A DNA stretch of 39,164 bases from Blastomonas sp. CACIA14H2 (GCA_000503195.1 AYSC01000038.1:1-39164); one strand, 5' to 3'. Positions 16,990-26,276 are shown, numbered from the stretch's first letter. Translations and numbers: made by a program. The notes: generated by a model not told the origin, from the letters alone.

Positions 16990-17883
16990 GTGCACGACAT
17001 GAGTCTTTCGCTGATCGCTCCGGCCTTGACCGGCAATCGCATCGACCGCGCCGACCAGGTACGCGTCGATCCGGACCGGCTGGCCGGATACATGAACTGG
17101 AAGGCGAAGCTGCTCAGCCTCAACGGGCTCGACCCCGAGGTCGATTTCGAAGGCCGGCTGGTCTGGCGCAGCCTCGCCGATGCCGCCCCCGACAGCGAGT
17201 TCATCTTTCTCGGCCTGATCGACGAGAAGGCGCATTTTGCCGAGCTCAAGCGCGGGGAGCGGGGTTCGGGGCTCAACTATAATCCGCGCGTCTGGCAGAT
17301 GCTCGCCGGGCTCCCCGCCGATGAGCTCGCGCTTTATGGCGGTGCGCGGACGTTGGTCGACTGGCATGCGCGGCACCGCTTCTGCTCGCTGTGCGGTGCG
17401 GCCAGCGCGATGAGCAAGGGCGGCTGGTCGCGCACCTGCACCGGCTGCGGCGCAGAGCATTTCCCGCGCGTCGATCCGGTGACGATCATGCTCTCCGAAT
17501 ATCGGGGCAAGGTTCTGCTCGGCCGCCAGCCGCGCTTCCCGCCGCGCCGCTTTTCCGCGCTCGCCGGTTTCGTCGAGCCGGGCGAGGGCATCGAGGAGGC
17601 GGTCGCGCGCGAGCTGTGGGAGGAGGCGGGCGTCCGCGTGAGGAACGTGCGCTATGTCGCCAGCCAGCCCTGGCCGTTCCCTTCGTCGCTGATGATCGCG
17701 TGCACCAGCGAGGCGCTGAGCGACGAACTCACGCTCGATACCACCGAGATCGAGGAGGCGGGCTGGTTCAGCGCTGCCGAAGTCCGCGCCGCCATGGCGG
17801 GCGACGAAAGCGCCCCGTTCATCGCACCTCCGCCCTTCGCGATCGCGCACGATCTGCTCAAGCACTGGCTGTCGCAGCAATAG
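16990..17883 (+). CDS. nudC: NAD(H) pyrophosphatase / NAD-RNA decapping NudC
   Basis: A 297-residue NUDIX hydrolase that cleaves NADH to NMNH and AMP and removes NAD caps from RNA. A four-cysteine zinc site (C132, C135, C150, C153) precedes a perfect Nudix box beginning at G193 (GFVEPGEG...RELWEEAGV), and the NudC-specific motif SQPWPFPSS starts at S225. The GTG at 16990 has a GAAGG ribosome site four bases upstream; the ATG at 16999 would remove three residues and sits too far from it. It begins 11 bases after the serine hydrolase stop, so the two are probably co-transcribed. Confidence 0.96.
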   Translation: MHDMSLSLIAPALTGNRIDRADQVRVDPDRLAGYMNWKAKLLSLNGLDPEVDFEGRLVWRSLADAAPDSEFIFLGLIDEKAHFAELKRGERGSGLNYNPRVWQMLAGLPADELALYGGARTLVDWHARHRFCSLCGAASAMSKGGWSRTCTGCGAEHFPRVDPVTIMLSEYRGKVLLGRQPRFPPRRFSALAGFVEPGEGIEEAVARELWEEAGVRVRNVRYVASQPWPFPSSLMIACTSEALSDELTLDTTEIEEAGWFSAAEVRAAMAGDESAPFIAPPPFAIAHDLLKHWLSQQ

Positions 17884-17931
17884 CCGCGCGGACGGAGGGG
17901 CTCGGCCGGGCGCGGAAGCACACAGCAGATA

Positions 17932-17960
17932 TTGACGCGCCCCGCATCCAATGGCATGTG
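17932..17960 (+). promoter_or_regulatory. Possible promoter of tRNA-Gly
   Basis: TTGACG (17932-17937) is followed after 17 bases by CATGTG (17955-17960), and the tRNA starts 31 bases further on. The -35 is good, the -10 weak. Spacing to the gene fits a tRNA promoter. Confidence 0.35.
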
Positions 17961-17990
17961 CGCCCGACCACGCCACACGGCGCCAGGCGC

Positions 17991-18064
17991 GCGGGTATAG
18001 CTTAGTGGTAAAGCTCCAGCCTTCCAAGCTGGCTAGGCGGGTTCGATTCCCGCTACCCGCTCCA
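17991..18064 (+). tRNA. tRNA-Gly (anticodon UCC)
   Basis: A complete 74-base cloverleaf. The acceptor arm GCGGGTA (17991-17997) pairs with TACCCGC (18054-18060), followed by discriminator T and an encoded CCA. The anticodon stem CCAGC/GCTGG encloses loop CTTCCAA, anticodon TCC, reading glycine GGA/GGG codons. The T arm contains GGTTCGATTCC. No integration scar or duplicated 3' end was seen nearby. Confidence 0.97.
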
Positions 18065-18372
18065 GGGCCTCAGACTTCGGAATTCATGCGCCTCCCTGAG
18101 CCCGACGCATCCTGCGGCGTCTGCCCTTTTGTCGTCACCGCCGCTGGCCAATCGACCTAGGTTGGGTGACGCTATCAACCGTGCTCTGTGCGGAACGTGT
18201 CCTCGCAGCAACGACCCATTCGGCTTGCGCGGGATGACATCGCTATTTCTCCGTGAACCGAGGTGTCAGGCGGTGCCTTATCGGATGCGACGGGAACGAT
18301 CTGACGAGTCCAGCTTATTGCTGCAGGTGAGCGCCGATTTGGCGCAGCAACAATATAGGATGGAGACAGACG
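18065..18372. other. Gene-free stretch between tRNA-Gly and PA2169-type gene
   Basis: 308 bases with no credible gene. It holds a GGAGA-type ribosome site just before the next ATG and a short GCGCC/GGCGC hairpin near 18330-18345. Two GGAAC boxes (18192-18196 and 18293-18297) resemble the -35 of alphaproteobacterial EcfG stress promoters, but neither has a CGTT -10 at the right distance. Confidence 0.5.
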
Positions 18373-18810
18373 ATGGAAGCGACCCGCAGCATTCTGAAGA
18401 CGCTTGCCGAGACAAGCTTTGATTCGGTCGCAGGCTATCGCAAGGCGGCCGAAATGGCGAACTCGCCGCAGCTCATGGGAATCCTGACCCAGCAGGCGCA
18501 GAAGCGCCAGTCGACGCTGGACGCGCTCAATCAGGAACTGGTGCGGGTCGGTGGCGATGCGGTGACCAGCGGTACGACCGCTGGTGGCCTGCATCGCCTG
18601 TGGGCGGACATCACGTCGCTGTTCGAAAAAGGCGACGAAGCTGCCGCCGAGCGCGCGGAAGAGGGCGAGGATTATCTCCTCAAGAAGTTCGAAGCAGCCC
18701 TGAAGGACCAGGATATCGACCCGGCCGCGCGATCCGTGATCGAGAAGGCGTATCTTGAGGTGAAGGAGGGCGAACGCCTGACCGACCAGCTGGCACACCA
18801 ATACGACTGA
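18373..18810 (+). CDS. PA2169-type four-helix-bundle protein (DUF2383)
   Basis: A 145-residue all-helical protein resembling the PA2169 family (DUF2383, ferritin-like fold): ILKTLAETSFDSVAGYRKAA, LMGILTQQAQKRQSTLDALN, a Gly/Thr-rich turn (GGDAVTSGTTAGGLHRLW), then RAEEGEDYLLKKFEAAL and a C-terminal helix. No signal peptide. The molecular function of this family is not established; members are often found beside stress genes, and this one precedes katE on the same strand. A GGAG ribosome site lies before the ATG. A stem-loop separates it from katE. Confidence 0.88.
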   Translation: MEATRSILKTLAETSFDSVAGYRKAAEMANSPQLMGILTQQAQKRQSTLDALNQELVRVGGDAVTSGTTAGGLHRLWADITSLFEKGDEAAAERAEEGEDYLLKKFEAALKDQDIDPAARSVIEKAYLEVKEGERLTDQLAHQYD

Positions 18811-18828
18811 TCCGAAGCCTCATTCTAC

Positions 18829-18876
18829 CATGGCAGGCCCGGCAGGACCCATTTCGGGACCGCCGGGTCTGCCATG
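18829..18876 (+). terminator. Stem-loop between PA2169-type gene and katE
   Basis: A 15-bp stem (arm CATGGCAGGCCCGGC at 18829-18843 with 18862-18876; one G-U pair in RNA) encloses an 18-base loop and is followed by TTCCCCCTT. It begins 19 bases after the first gene's stop and ends 25 bases before the katE start. It could be a weak terminator, an attenuator, or an element shaping the katE leader. Confidence 0.6.
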
Positions 18877-18901
18877 TTCCCCCTTCACTGGAGTGCTCGA
18901 A

Positions 18902-21067
18902 ATGCCAGCCCCCGATACGAAAGACCTTCCTTCGCCCGCCATCCGCAATGGCCTTGCCGACCACCAGCCCGGAGAAGGGTCCTCTCCGATTACCGACGCC
19001 GAAGGCAATGCCGGCGAACTCCATCAGGACGTTCCCGCGGACGCAGGCCACGACGCCGCCCAGACCCATCTGACCGACAATTTCGGTCACCGGATTTCCG
19101 ACAACCAGAATTCCCTGAAGGCGGGCGAGCGCGGGCCGACGCTGCTGGAAGACTTCGTCCTCCGCGAGAAAATCTTCCATTTCGATCACGAGCGGATCCC
19201 CGAGCGCATCGTTCATGCGCGCGGTTCGGGCGCGCACGGCATCTTCGAGGTGACGAAGGCGATTCCCGAATGGACCAAGGCCGCGCTGTTCCAGAAACAG
19301 GGCAACAGCTGCCCTGTTTTCGTGCGTTTTTCGACCGTGGCGGGCGGTGCGGGCAGCGTCGATACGCCGCGCGATGTACGGGGATTTGCCGTCAAGCTGT
19401 ATACCGAGCAGGGCAATTGGGACCTGGTCGGCAACAACATCCCCGTCTTCTTCATCCAGGACGCCATGAAATTCCCCGATCTGGTCCACAGCGTGAAGAT
19501 GGAAGCCGATCGGGGCTATCCGCAGGCAGCCAGCGCCCATGATACGTTCTGGGACTTTGTCAGCCTGATGCCCGAATCCATGCACATGATCATGTGGGCG
19601 ATGTCGGACCGCGGAATTCCGCGCTCCTTGCGCATGATCGAGGGATTTGGTGTTCACACCTTCCGGTTCGTCAATGCGAAGGGCGAAGGCCGGTTCGTTA
19701 AGTTCCACTGGAAGCCCGTGCTCGGGCTCGAGAGCACCACCTGGGACGAGGCGGTCAAGATCGCGGGTGCCGATCCCGACTTCCACCGCCGCGACCTGTG
19801 GGAAGCGATCGACTCGGGCAATTTCCCGCAATGGGATCTCGGCGTCCAGGTGTTCGACGAAGCCTGGGCCTTGCAACAGCCCTATGACGTGCTCGATGCC
19901 ACGAAGCTGATCCCCGAGGAGGAGATTCCGGTCGAGGTCATCGGGCGGATGACGCTGAACCGCAATGTCGACAATTTCTTCGCGGAAACCGAGCAGGTCG
20001 CGTTCCTCCCGACCAACATCCTGCCCGGAATCGACTTTTCCAACGATCCGCTGCTTCAGGGCCGTCTGTTCAGCTATCTCGACACGCAGAAATCGCGGCT
20101 GGGGACCACCAATTTCCACCAGATCCCGATCAATGCGCCCAAATGCCCGTTCCACAACTTCCAGCGCGATGGCCTGATGCAGACCCTCGTCCCGACCGGA
20201 CGCGCGAACTACGAACCGAACACCCTCGCCGAGGCGGGCGAGGACGGCGGTCCGCGTGCGTGCCCCGAGACCGGGTTCTCGTCGTTCCGCGAAAATGCCG
20301 AGCGCAACGATCCCACCGGAAAGCTGCGGGTGCGGGCGGAAGCCTTTGCCGATCATTACAGCCAGGCGAGGTTGTTCTACCGGTCGCAGACCGAAAACGA
20401 ACAGGCGCACATTGCATCCGCGCTGGTGTTCGAGCTGTCGAAGGTGGAAATCGAGCATGTCCCGCCGCGGGTCATCGCGCGCCTTCGCAATATCGATGAG
20501 GACCTCGCCAAACGGGTCGCCGACGGGCTCGGCATCGACCTGCCGGGCAGGGCCGCCGCCGCCAAGGCCCCGGTCGATCTGGGCACGTCCGATGCCCTGT
20601 CGATCCAGAAACGGGCCAAGCCAACCTTCAAGGGCCGCAAGATCGGCATCCTGTTCGACCAAGGCTCGGACCGGGAGGCGATCACGCAACTCGTGTCGGA
20701 CATCCAGACCGCTGGCGGCACGGCGTTTCTGGTAGCGCCGAAAATTGGTCCGCTGAAGCTGAAGGGCGGGGAACTGAAAGCCAATGGCCAGCTCGCCGGC
20801 TCGCCCTCGGTGCTGTTCGACGCGGTTGTCGCCATGCTATTGCCGGAACGTGCCGAAACGCTTGCGAAGGACGTCGGTGCGGTCGCGTGGTTTGCGGACG
20901 CCTGGTATCACTGCAAGACGATCGGTGCCTGTGCGGGCACCCGCGAGCACCTGCTCCCCAAGGCCAATATCGAACCGGATCAGGGGGTGATCGCTCCCGA
21001 AAAGTTCATGGATGTCGGCCCGGTGCGGCACTGGGCGCGCGAGCCGAAGGTTCGCGATCTGGCATGA
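18902..21067 (+). CDS. katE: Large-subunit monofunctional catalase (HPII/KatE type)
   Basis: A 721-residue clade 2 haem catalase converting hydrogen peroxide to water and oxygen. Catalytic H105 ([10 protein letters not shown]), N178 (VGNNIPVFF) and haem-ligand Y392 (RLFSYLDTQ) are present. The position matching E. coli HPII H392, which forms a His-Tyr bond, is L369, so that cross-link is absent. The C-terminal flodoxin-like/DJ-1-PfpI-like domain (about 570-720, [13 protein letters not shown] onward) marks the large subunit type. The ATG at 18902 has GGAG upstream; an in-frame ATG at 18830 lies in the stem-loop and was rejected. No signal peptide, so cytoplasmic, complementing the exported KatG. 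Confidence 0.96.
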   Translation: MPAPDTKDLPSPAIRNGLADHQPGEGSSPITDAEGNAGELHQDVPADAGHDAAQTHLTDNFGHRISDNQNSLKAGERGPTLLEDFVLREKIFHFDHERIPERIVHARGSGAHGIFEVTKAIPEWTKAALFQKQGNSCPVFVRFSTVAGGAGSVDTPRDVRGFAVKLYTEQGNWDLVGNNIPVFFIQDAMKFPDLVHSVKMEADRGYPQAASAHDTFWDFVSLMPESMHMIMWAMSDRGIPRSLRMIEGFGVHTFRFVNAKGEGRFVKFHWKPVLGLESTTWDEAVKIAGADPDFHRRDLWEAIDSGNFPQWDLGVQVFDEAWALQQPYDVLDATKLIPEEEIPVEVIGRMTLNRNVDNFFAETEQVAFLPTNILPGIDFSNDPLLQGRLFSYLDTQKSRLGTTNFHQIPINAPKCPFHNFQRDGLMQTLVPTGRANYEPNTLAEAGEDGGPRACPETGFSSFRENAERNDPTGKLRVRAEAFADHYSQARLFYRSQTENEQAHIASALVFELSKVEIEHVPPRVIARLRNIDEDLAKRVADGLGIDLPGRAAAAKAPVDLGTSDALSIQKRAKPTFKGRKIGILFDQGSDREAITQLVSDIQTAGGTAFLVAPKIGPLKLKGGELKANGQLAGSPSVLFDAVVAMLLPERAETLAKDVGAVAWFADAWYHCKTIGACAGTREHLLPKANIEPDQGVIAPEKFMDVGPVRHWAREPKVRDLA

Positions 21068-21077
21068 TCGCGGCGAC

Positions 21078-21106
21078 GCTGAGGGAGATGCAAATGCTCC
21101 CTCAGC
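21078..21106 (+). terminator. Terminator hairpin after katE
   Basis: A perfect 10-bp stem GCTGAGGGAG / CTCCCTCAGC (21078-21087, 21097-21106) with a 9-base loop lies 10 bases after the katE stop and is followed by TTCGTCGCTTC. It also faces the convergent L,D-transpeptidase gene. The U-tract is poor. Confidence 0.7.
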
Positions 21107-21204
21107 TTCGTCGCTTCGCCATGGGCTTGCGCGCTGCGCTCCCCCAGATCGCACCGCAGGACGAACAGGCGCCAATGGCAATCCAGAAGTTCGGATAATA
21201 TTGG

Positions 21205-21804
21205 TTATCTGGCCGAATAGAGCAGCCTGCCGGGCCCCAGCAAGGTCAGCACCGCGCCGATATCGTCATGCGGGACGGTGAAGCACCCGAAACTCCGCCC
21301 GACCCGTCCTGACGCAGTGGCCATGGCTTGGCTGACATAGTCTGCACTGTGAATGACGATCGCGCGCGCGAAGGCCATGTCGTTCTGCGGCTCGAGACCG
21401 TGCAGCCGGGCAGAGCGTCCGTATTTGCCGCTATAGGTTTCGCCGGTGAGGAAGCTGCCGGCCGACGAAGCGTTCGACCCGGGCTCGTTCGAGAAACGCT
21501 GGAGAAATCCTGTGTTCGCCGGGTCTGACCCGCGGCCATGGGCAACAAGCATGTTGGCCACGATCCGGCCGTTGCCCAGATCGACCACCTGAAAGCGCGG
21601 CTTTCCCGATGGCGCGGCGAAATCGACAAGGCCAAGGAAATCCCGGTGCAGCACCCGGCTCTTGTGGTGATCGAGCGCGGCCTTCGCCTGGGCCAGCAGG
21701 TCTGGCGCGGGGGACGATCGCGCGGCGGCAAATGCCGACGGCATGGCCAGCCCCAAGCTTCCGAGCCCCAAAGCTCCGACAAAGTGGCGTCTCGTGCATT
21801 TCAT
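21205..21804 (-). CDS. L,D-transpeptidase catalytic-domain protein (YkuD_2 type)
   Basis: A 199-residue exported protein of the murein L,D-transpeptidase catalytic-domain family (YkuD_2). The N-terminus CTRRHFVGALGLGSLGLA with R5-R6 is a probable twin-arginine signal, cleaved near AFA-AA. The active-site region is IHSADYVS (H152) and GRSFGCFTVP (C174), giving the His/Cys pair of the fold. These enzymes remodel peptidoglycan by making or breaking 3-3 links or attaching proteins. The start is the ATG at 21804; an upstream in-frame extension crosses into the divergent gene and was rejected. It diverges from a second, different L,D-transpeptidase 75 bases away. Confidence 0.9.
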   Translation of the reverse strand: MKCTRRHFVGALGLGSLGLAMPSAFAAARSSPAPDLLAQAKAALDHHKSRVLHRDFLGLVDFAAPSGKPRFQVVDLGNGRIVANMLVAHGRGSDPANTGFLQRFSNEPGSNASSAGSFLTGETYSGKYGRSARLHGLEPQNDMAFARAIVIHSADYVSQAMATASGRVGRSFGCFTVPHDDIGAVLTLLGPGRLLYSAR

Positions 21805-21879
21805 GGGTATGTCGCCGACCAGTTCTGATATTGAACAGTTAGTCAAGCTTACCGCAAAGCGCAAACGGGCGAACCAGAA

Positions 21880-23007
21880 ATGTCGACACGCCGGATGAAC
21901 GCATGCCTCGCCCTTGCGGGCTTGGCCATTGTAGCAGCGCCCAACGTGCACGCGGCGGGATGGAGCGTCGATCAGGTCGAGCAGTTGCGCCAGCTCATCG
22001 CGAGTGCCCCCGAAGACGCGCTTCCGGTGCTGAACACCTCGCAGCTGAATGCGCAATTGCGCGACGGCCCCGGACCGGCCTTGGACGAAACGGCAGATGC
22101 CCTGGCACTGGAACTCGCCCGTTTGCACCTGCTCGGCGCATCCACCGCGCAGCAAAAGGCAAGCTGGCAAATATCCGACAGCGACGAGCAAACCGATCTG
22201 CGGGACAGACTGCACCAGAGCTTGGCTGCTGACAAACTGGCCAGCTTCTTTGCCGACATGCGCCCGGCCCATCCCGACTATGCAGCCCTGCGCGCAGCCT
22301 ATGCCACGGAAACGGACCGCAACCGGAAGGCGGTGATCGCTCGCAACATGGAGCGGTGGCGCTGGATGCCGCGCAGCCTCGGCGAGAACTACGTTCTGGT
22401 CAACGCTGCGTTCTTCGAGGCACGGCTATCGCTGGCGGGGCGGCCCGAACGGACATGGCGGGTGATCGTGGGCAAGTCATCGACCCCTACGCCAGTTTTT
22501 GCGGCGCAGATCACCGGCGTCACGCTCAACCCATGGTGGAACATTCCGGCCAGCATCGTGCGCGAGAAGGGCGGGCGTTTTGCCGCCAGCCAGGGCTATG
22601 TGATGTCCAACGGAGAGTGGCGGCAGAAGCCGGGTCCCGGCAACGCGCTGGGTCAGATGAAGCTGGTGATGCCCAATCCCTATAGCGTCTATGTCCACGA
22701 CACGCCCAGCAGGCAGCTGTTCGCACAGGAAACCCGGGCGTTCAGCCATGGCTGCGTGCGCATTGCCGATGCCCTCGGTTTTGCCGCCGCACTGCTCGAT
22801 GGCAGCAAGACCAGGAGCGAGGTCGCAGCGATTGTGCAATCCGGGAAAACCGTCACGTTCGACCTCCCCAGAGCCATGCCGATCTATCTCGCCTATTTCA
22901 CCGCCGCTCCCGCCGCCGATGGGTCTATCGCCTTCCGACCGGACATCTATCGCCGCGACTCCCAGGTCGGCATCGCTGCGACCGAGGATCGTGTCTGCAG
23001 AGGCTGA
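21880..23007 (+). CDS. L,D-transpeptidase (YkuD/YcbB-like, short form)
   Basis: A 375-residue periplasmic enzyme with signal peptide (ALAGLAIVAAPNVHAAG, cleavage near VHA-AG). The YkuD domain occupies about 165-325, with H273 (YVHDTPS) and the nucleophile C292 in SHGCVRI. The preceding helical region resembles the YcbB/LdtD scaffold (DYAALRAAY, NMERWRWMP, LNPWWNIPASIV), but the protein is far shorter than E. coli YcbB (about 615 residues) and lacks a recognisable peptidoglycan-binding domain. It is predicted to form 3-3 cross-links in murein, which supports stress resistance of the wall. No clear ribosome site was seen. It is followed 15 bases later by the EEP-family gene. Confidence 0.92.
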   Translation: MSTRRMNACLALAGLAIVAAPNVHAAGWSVDQVEQLRQLIASAPEDALPVLNTSQLNAQLRDGPGPALDETADALALELARLHLLGASTAQQKASWQISDSDEQTDLRDRLHQSLAADKLASFFADMRPAHPDYAALRAAYATETDRNRKAVIARNMERWRWMPRSLGENYVLVNAAFFEARLSLAGRPERTWRVIVGKSSTPTPVFAAQITGVTLNPWWNIPASIVREKGGRFAASQGYVMSNGEWRQKPGPGNALGQMKLVMPNPYSVYVHDTPSRQLFAQETRAFSHGCVRIADALGFAAALLDGSKTRSEVAAIVQSGKTVTFDLPRAMPIYLAYFTAAPAADGSIAFRPDIYRRDSQVGIAATEDRVCRG

Positions 23008-23022
23008 GCCTCTTGACGCGCC

Positions 23023-23778
23023 ATGGAACCGGATCCCCGCATGACCGCCGATCAACCCGAAACCCTGAAGGTCGCCAGCTATAACATCCGCAAGGCTGTG
23101 GGCGCGGATCGGCGGCACAATCCCGAGCGCATCATGCGCGTGCTTGCGGAAACCGGGGCAGATATCGCGGTGCTTCAGGAGGCCGACCGCCGTCTCGGCG
23201 AGCGCCCCAGTGCGTTGCCTGCCGGGCTGGTCGAGGCGGCGGGATGGCAGGTGGTGCCCGTCGCGACAAGTCGCAGCGGCATTGGCTGGCATGGCAATGC
23301 GATACTGGTATCGCCCCGGATAGACATCATTCGCGGCGCGCGCCTCAAGCTGCCGATGCTCGAGCCGCGCGGTGCGGTGCTGGCAGACCTTGCGATCAGC
23401 GGTCAGCCGCTGCGGATCATCGGCGCGCATCTGGACCTGTCGGGCCTGTGGCGGCCACGGCAGATCCGGGCGCTCGGCCAGCATGTCGACGGACAGGATG
23501 AGGTTGTGCCCACCCTGATCACCGGAGACTTCAACGAATGGCGCAGCCTGCCTGCAGGCTTCCAGCATCTTGCGCGCCATTTCGAGCATATCAAGCCCGG
23601 CCCGAGTTTTCCGGCGCGCTGGCCGGTGGCGCATCTCGACCGGATGTTCGCATCGCCCGAACTGACGGTAGAGGATGCCGCAGTGCACCGCAGTGCGCTT
23701 GCAGCCTCGGCATCCGATCATCTGCCGATATGGGCAAAGCTGAAGCTTCCCCCGTTCCCCAAGCCGGGCGATGCATGA
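23023..23778 (+). CDS. Endonuclease/exonuclease/phosphatase-family protein
   Basis: A 251-residue metal-dependent phosphoesterase of the EEP superfamily. It has N21 (ASYNIRKAVG), metal-binding E53 (VLQEADRR), H136 (GAHLDLSG), D169 and N171 (ITGDFNEW), and the terminal D232-H233 (SDHLPIW). No signal peptide or membrane segment. The superfamily covers nucleases and lipid or inositol phosphatases. Coupling to a phospholipase D-like gene (ATGA overlap) favours a role in phospholipid metabolism, but that is inference; this pair recurs in many proteobacteria. The start may instead be the ATG at 23041. Confidence 0.88.
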   Translation: MEPDPRMTADQPETLKVASYNIRKAVGADRRHNPERIMRVLAETGADIAVLQEADRRLGERPSALPAGLVEAAGWQVVPVATSRSGIGWHGNAILVSPRIDIIRGARLKLPMLEPRGAVLADLAISGQPLRIIGAHLDLSGLWRPRQIRALGQHVDGQDEVVPTLITGDFNEWRSLPAGFQHLARHFEHIKPGPSFPARWPVAHLDRMFASPELTVEDAAVHRSALAASASDHLPIWAKLKLPPFPKPGDA

Positions 23779-25331
23779 GCATACTGGCCATAAGCGCGAC
23801 TGTACTGGTTCTCGCATGGGTGGTGCTGCGCCGGGCTTCCGCACTGCCCGGCCGACCGCCAGATGCGGCACCGGATCTGCCCGTGGATACGCCCGACAGT
23901 CGCATAGGTCGGGCGATCGCCGGGCTGGAAAAGGCGCACCCAGACCTGTCGGGCATTCAGCTGCTGCCGGATTCGCGCGGGTCGTTTGCCGCGCGGGTCA
24001 AGCTGATCCGGGCGGCGGACGTGTGCCTCGATGTGCAATATTATATCTGGCGCGACGATGTTTCCGGGCGTCTTCTCCTCGACGAACTGCGGCAGGCCGC
24101 CGACCGCGGCGTCGCAGTCCGACTGCTGCTGGACGATAACGGCATCGCCGATCTCGACGATGAACTTGCGGCGCTGAACACGCACCCGAATGTGGAAGTG
24201 CGGCTGTTCAATCCGTTCACGATCCGCCGCCCCAAGGTGCTGGGCTATCTTCTGGACTTCTCGCGCCTCAACCGGCGGATGCACAACAAGAGCCTCACGG
24301 CTGACAATCAGATGACGATCATAGGCGGGCGCAACATCGGCGACATGTATTTCGGCGCCGGCGATCAGCCCGAGTTTGCCGATCTCGACATACTGGCGAT
24401 AGGGGCAATCGTGCCGGAACTGGCCGCCGATTTTTCGCGATACTGGATCAGCGAGTCTTCCTATCCCTGTCATCTGATCCTGCAGACGCCACCCGACGGG
24501 GCACTGGACCGACTGGCGGGCGCTGCGCAGGACTTGCTGCGCACCGACCCGTTGGCGCAGGACTATGCTGTGGCCGTTGACGAAATGTCGTATGCCGACC
24601 CGCTGACCCATGGTGCAATCGAGTACGAATGGGTCCCGGTCACCATGCTGAGCGACGACCCGGCCAAGGCCCTGGGCCGGCATCCGCGGATCCGCAAACC
24701 CTTGGGCCGGATCGGTGAGATCATCGGACAATCGCAAAGCCAGATGGGTCTTGTCTCGGCGTATTTCGTGCCATCCCGGGCTGGGGCGGACATGTTCGTG
24801 GCCATGGCTGCGCGCGGCGTGCAGCTGGACGTCCTGACAAATGCGCTCGCCTCGACTGATGTCGCCGTGGTGCACGCGGGCTATGCGCGCTATCGGCGTC
24901 GACTGCTTCAGGCCGGCGTCCGATTGTGGGAAATGAAGGGCGAAAACCCCGCTTTTCCCGCCAAGCGTAGCGGCGTGCTCGGCAGCCTGCCGAGATCGAG
25001 CCGGACATCGCTCCATGCCAAGACGTTCACGTGTGACGGTGCCAGGCTGTTCGTCGGGTCGTTCAATTTCGATCCGCGGTCGGTGCATCTCAATACCGAA
25101 CTGGGCTTTCTTATGGAAAGCCCCGCGCTGGCGCAGCGATTGCAACGTGTTTTCGGCGATCCGCTGCGCGCGCGTGCCTACGAGGTGCAACTGGGTCCGG
25201 ACGGCGCGCTGATCTGGATCGAGGCCGGCGAGAACGGGCCGACGGTGCACACCCATGACCCGGAAACAAGCCTCTGGCGACGCATGCAGGTCGTGCTCTG
25301 GCAGCTCATGCCGATCGAATGGCTGCTTTGA
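23775..25331 (+). CDS. Phospholipase D / cardiolipin-synthase-like protein
   Basis: A 518-residue protein with one N-terminal hydrophobic segment (about 3-18, ILAISATVLVLAWVVL), so probably membrane-anchored, and two HKD motifs: H170-x-K172-x4-D177 (MHNKSLTADN) and H414-x-K416-x4-D421 (LHAKTFTCDG), each followed by the GGRN or GSFN block. These form the single active site of the PLD superfamily. Bacterial members make cardiolipin by phosphatidyl transfer or hydrolyse phospholipids. The layout with DVQYYIWRDD and a C-terminal WRRMQVVLWQLMPIEWLL resembles ClsC-type proteins. The ATG overlaps the upstream stop (ATGA). Confidence 0.92.
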   Translation: MSILAISATVLVLAWVVLRRASALPGRPPDAAPDLPVDTPDSRIGRAIAGLEKAHPDLSGIQLLPDSRGSFAARVKLIRAADVCLDVQYYIWRDDVSGRLLLDELRQAADRGVAVRLLLDDNGIADLDDELAALNTHPNVEVRLFNPFTIRRPKVLGYLLDFSRLNRRMHNKSLTADNQMTIIGGRNIGDMYFGAGDQPEFADLDILAIGAIVPELAADFSRYWISESSYPCHLILQTPPDGALDRLAGAAQDLLRTDPLAQDYAVAVDEMSYADPLTHGAIEYEWVPVTMLSDDPAKALGRHPRIRKPLGRIGEIIGQSQSQMGLVSAYFVPSRAGADMFVAMAARGVQLDVLTNALASTDVAVVHAGYARYRRRLLQAGVRLWEMKGENPAFPAKRSGVLGSLPRSSRTSLHAKTFTCDGARLFVGSFNFDPRSVHLNTELGFLMESPALAQRLQRVFGDPLRARAYEVQLGPDGALIWIEAGENGPTVHTHDPETSLWRRMQVVLWQLMPIEWLL

Positions 25332-25449
25332 ACGATGATTTGGTGAAACCAGGCAACATGGGACATGTGCTGACAAGCGTTTGAGTGCAGGGGCTTCGGC
25401 ACCGTCCCGTCAGGCTGGCGGCGATAGAGGGTGTGCTCGCGGGGGCGGT

Positions 25450-26220
25450 TCAGGGCTTGCCGCCTTGCGGTGGTGCAAACAGTCGCGGGTCGATCGGCTC
25501 GCCGGGCTTCACCTCGCGCCAGTATACGGTGTTCGCCTTGACGCCATTGTAGAACAGCGTCACCTCGCGCGCTTGGACCCAGCCCGATGCTAGGCGGATG
25601 AAATCGTCATAATGGCGCTCGTGAAATCCGCGCGGGGTAACGAAGCCCATATAGCGGATGTAATGGCTCTGCTCGTCGATGCCGAACAGCGTGGTGCCGC
25701 CATCGGGAGAGATCACGCGGATCAGCGCAACCTTGTGGCCGCCGACTTCGCGATCGGGCGCGCGTTCCAGCCGGAAACCGGGTTTCAGCGCCTCGCGAAT
25801 GATACCGAAGCCGAAATTGCTCGCCCAATAGGCATCGGCCTGCTCCCTGGGCATCACGCCCTTTTCCGTCCAGGTGGTGGTGCCGTCAAAACCGACCTCG
25901 AACAACAGCCTGTCGCCGGATCGGGCGGTGATGCGAACCTTGCCATCGGCCCCGTGCGCGGTGGTGCGGTCCGGGTTCATCGCACGCCACATGCGGTAAT
26001 CGTCTGCCGTGCTGCGCGGCTCGGCGCTGTCGGGGGCGTAGAAGACCGCGTGCCCGGCAAGATACAGGGTCGATGGATTGAGCCAGGCCTCGCCGCCCGC
26101 CGCTGCGACGGCCTGCTCCAGGATGACACGCGCGCCCTCGTCGTTTTTGGTCGCCTGCGCCTGCACAGGGGCTGGGGTCGCCATGGCCATCAGACCCGCC
26201 AGCATCACCATCCGCATCAT
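25450..26220 (-). CDS. Secreted protein of unknown function
   Basis: A 256-residue protein with a clear signal peptide (MRMVMLAGLMAMATPAPVQA, cleavage near AQA-TK) and a strong GAAGGAG ribosome site. The mature part contains ILEQAVAAAGGEAWLNPSTL, YRMWRAMNPDRTTAHGADGK, GFDGTTTWTEKG and many beta-strand-like stretches ending RLFAPPQGGKP. The repeated question of a sugar- or lipid-carrying beta fold (LolA-like) is suggested by the layout AGGEAWL...L.G...Y....F.G...W, but I cannot assign a family. No enzyme motif seen. It diverges from another secreted unknown, with a perfect palindrome between them. Confidence 0.75.
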   Translation of the reverse strand: MMRMVMLAGLMAMATPAPVQAQATKNDEGARVILEQAVAAAGGEAWLNPSTLYLAGHAVFYAPDSAEPRSTADDYRMWRAMNPDRTTAHGADGKVRITARSGDRLLFEVGFDGTTTWTEKGVMPREQADAYWASNFGFGIIREALKPGFRLERAPDREVGGHKVALIRVISPDGGTTLFGIDEQSHYIRYMGFVTPRGFHERHYDDFIRLASGWVQAREVTLFYNGVKANTVYWREVKPGEPIDPRLFAPPQGGKP

Positions 26221-26276
26221 CGCCTGCACTCCTTCGCTCGTCAGGATGGATCGAGTGCGCCCCCATATCAAGGCAA

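Noticed and set aside
17991-18064. tRNA-Gly as an integration site for a genomic island
   Set aside because: No repeat of the tRNA 3' end, no integrase and no composition change were seen downstream.
18192-18297. EcfG general-stress promoter before the PA2169-type gene
   Set aside because: GGAAC boxes at 18192 and 18293 exist, but no CGTT-like -10 follows at 16-18 bases; the best is CTTA.
22999-23013. Terminator between the YkuD gene and the EEP gene
   Set aside because: AGAGGC/GCCTCT has a 3-base loop, a 6-bp stem and no U-tract; the genes are 15 bases apart and probably co-transcribed.
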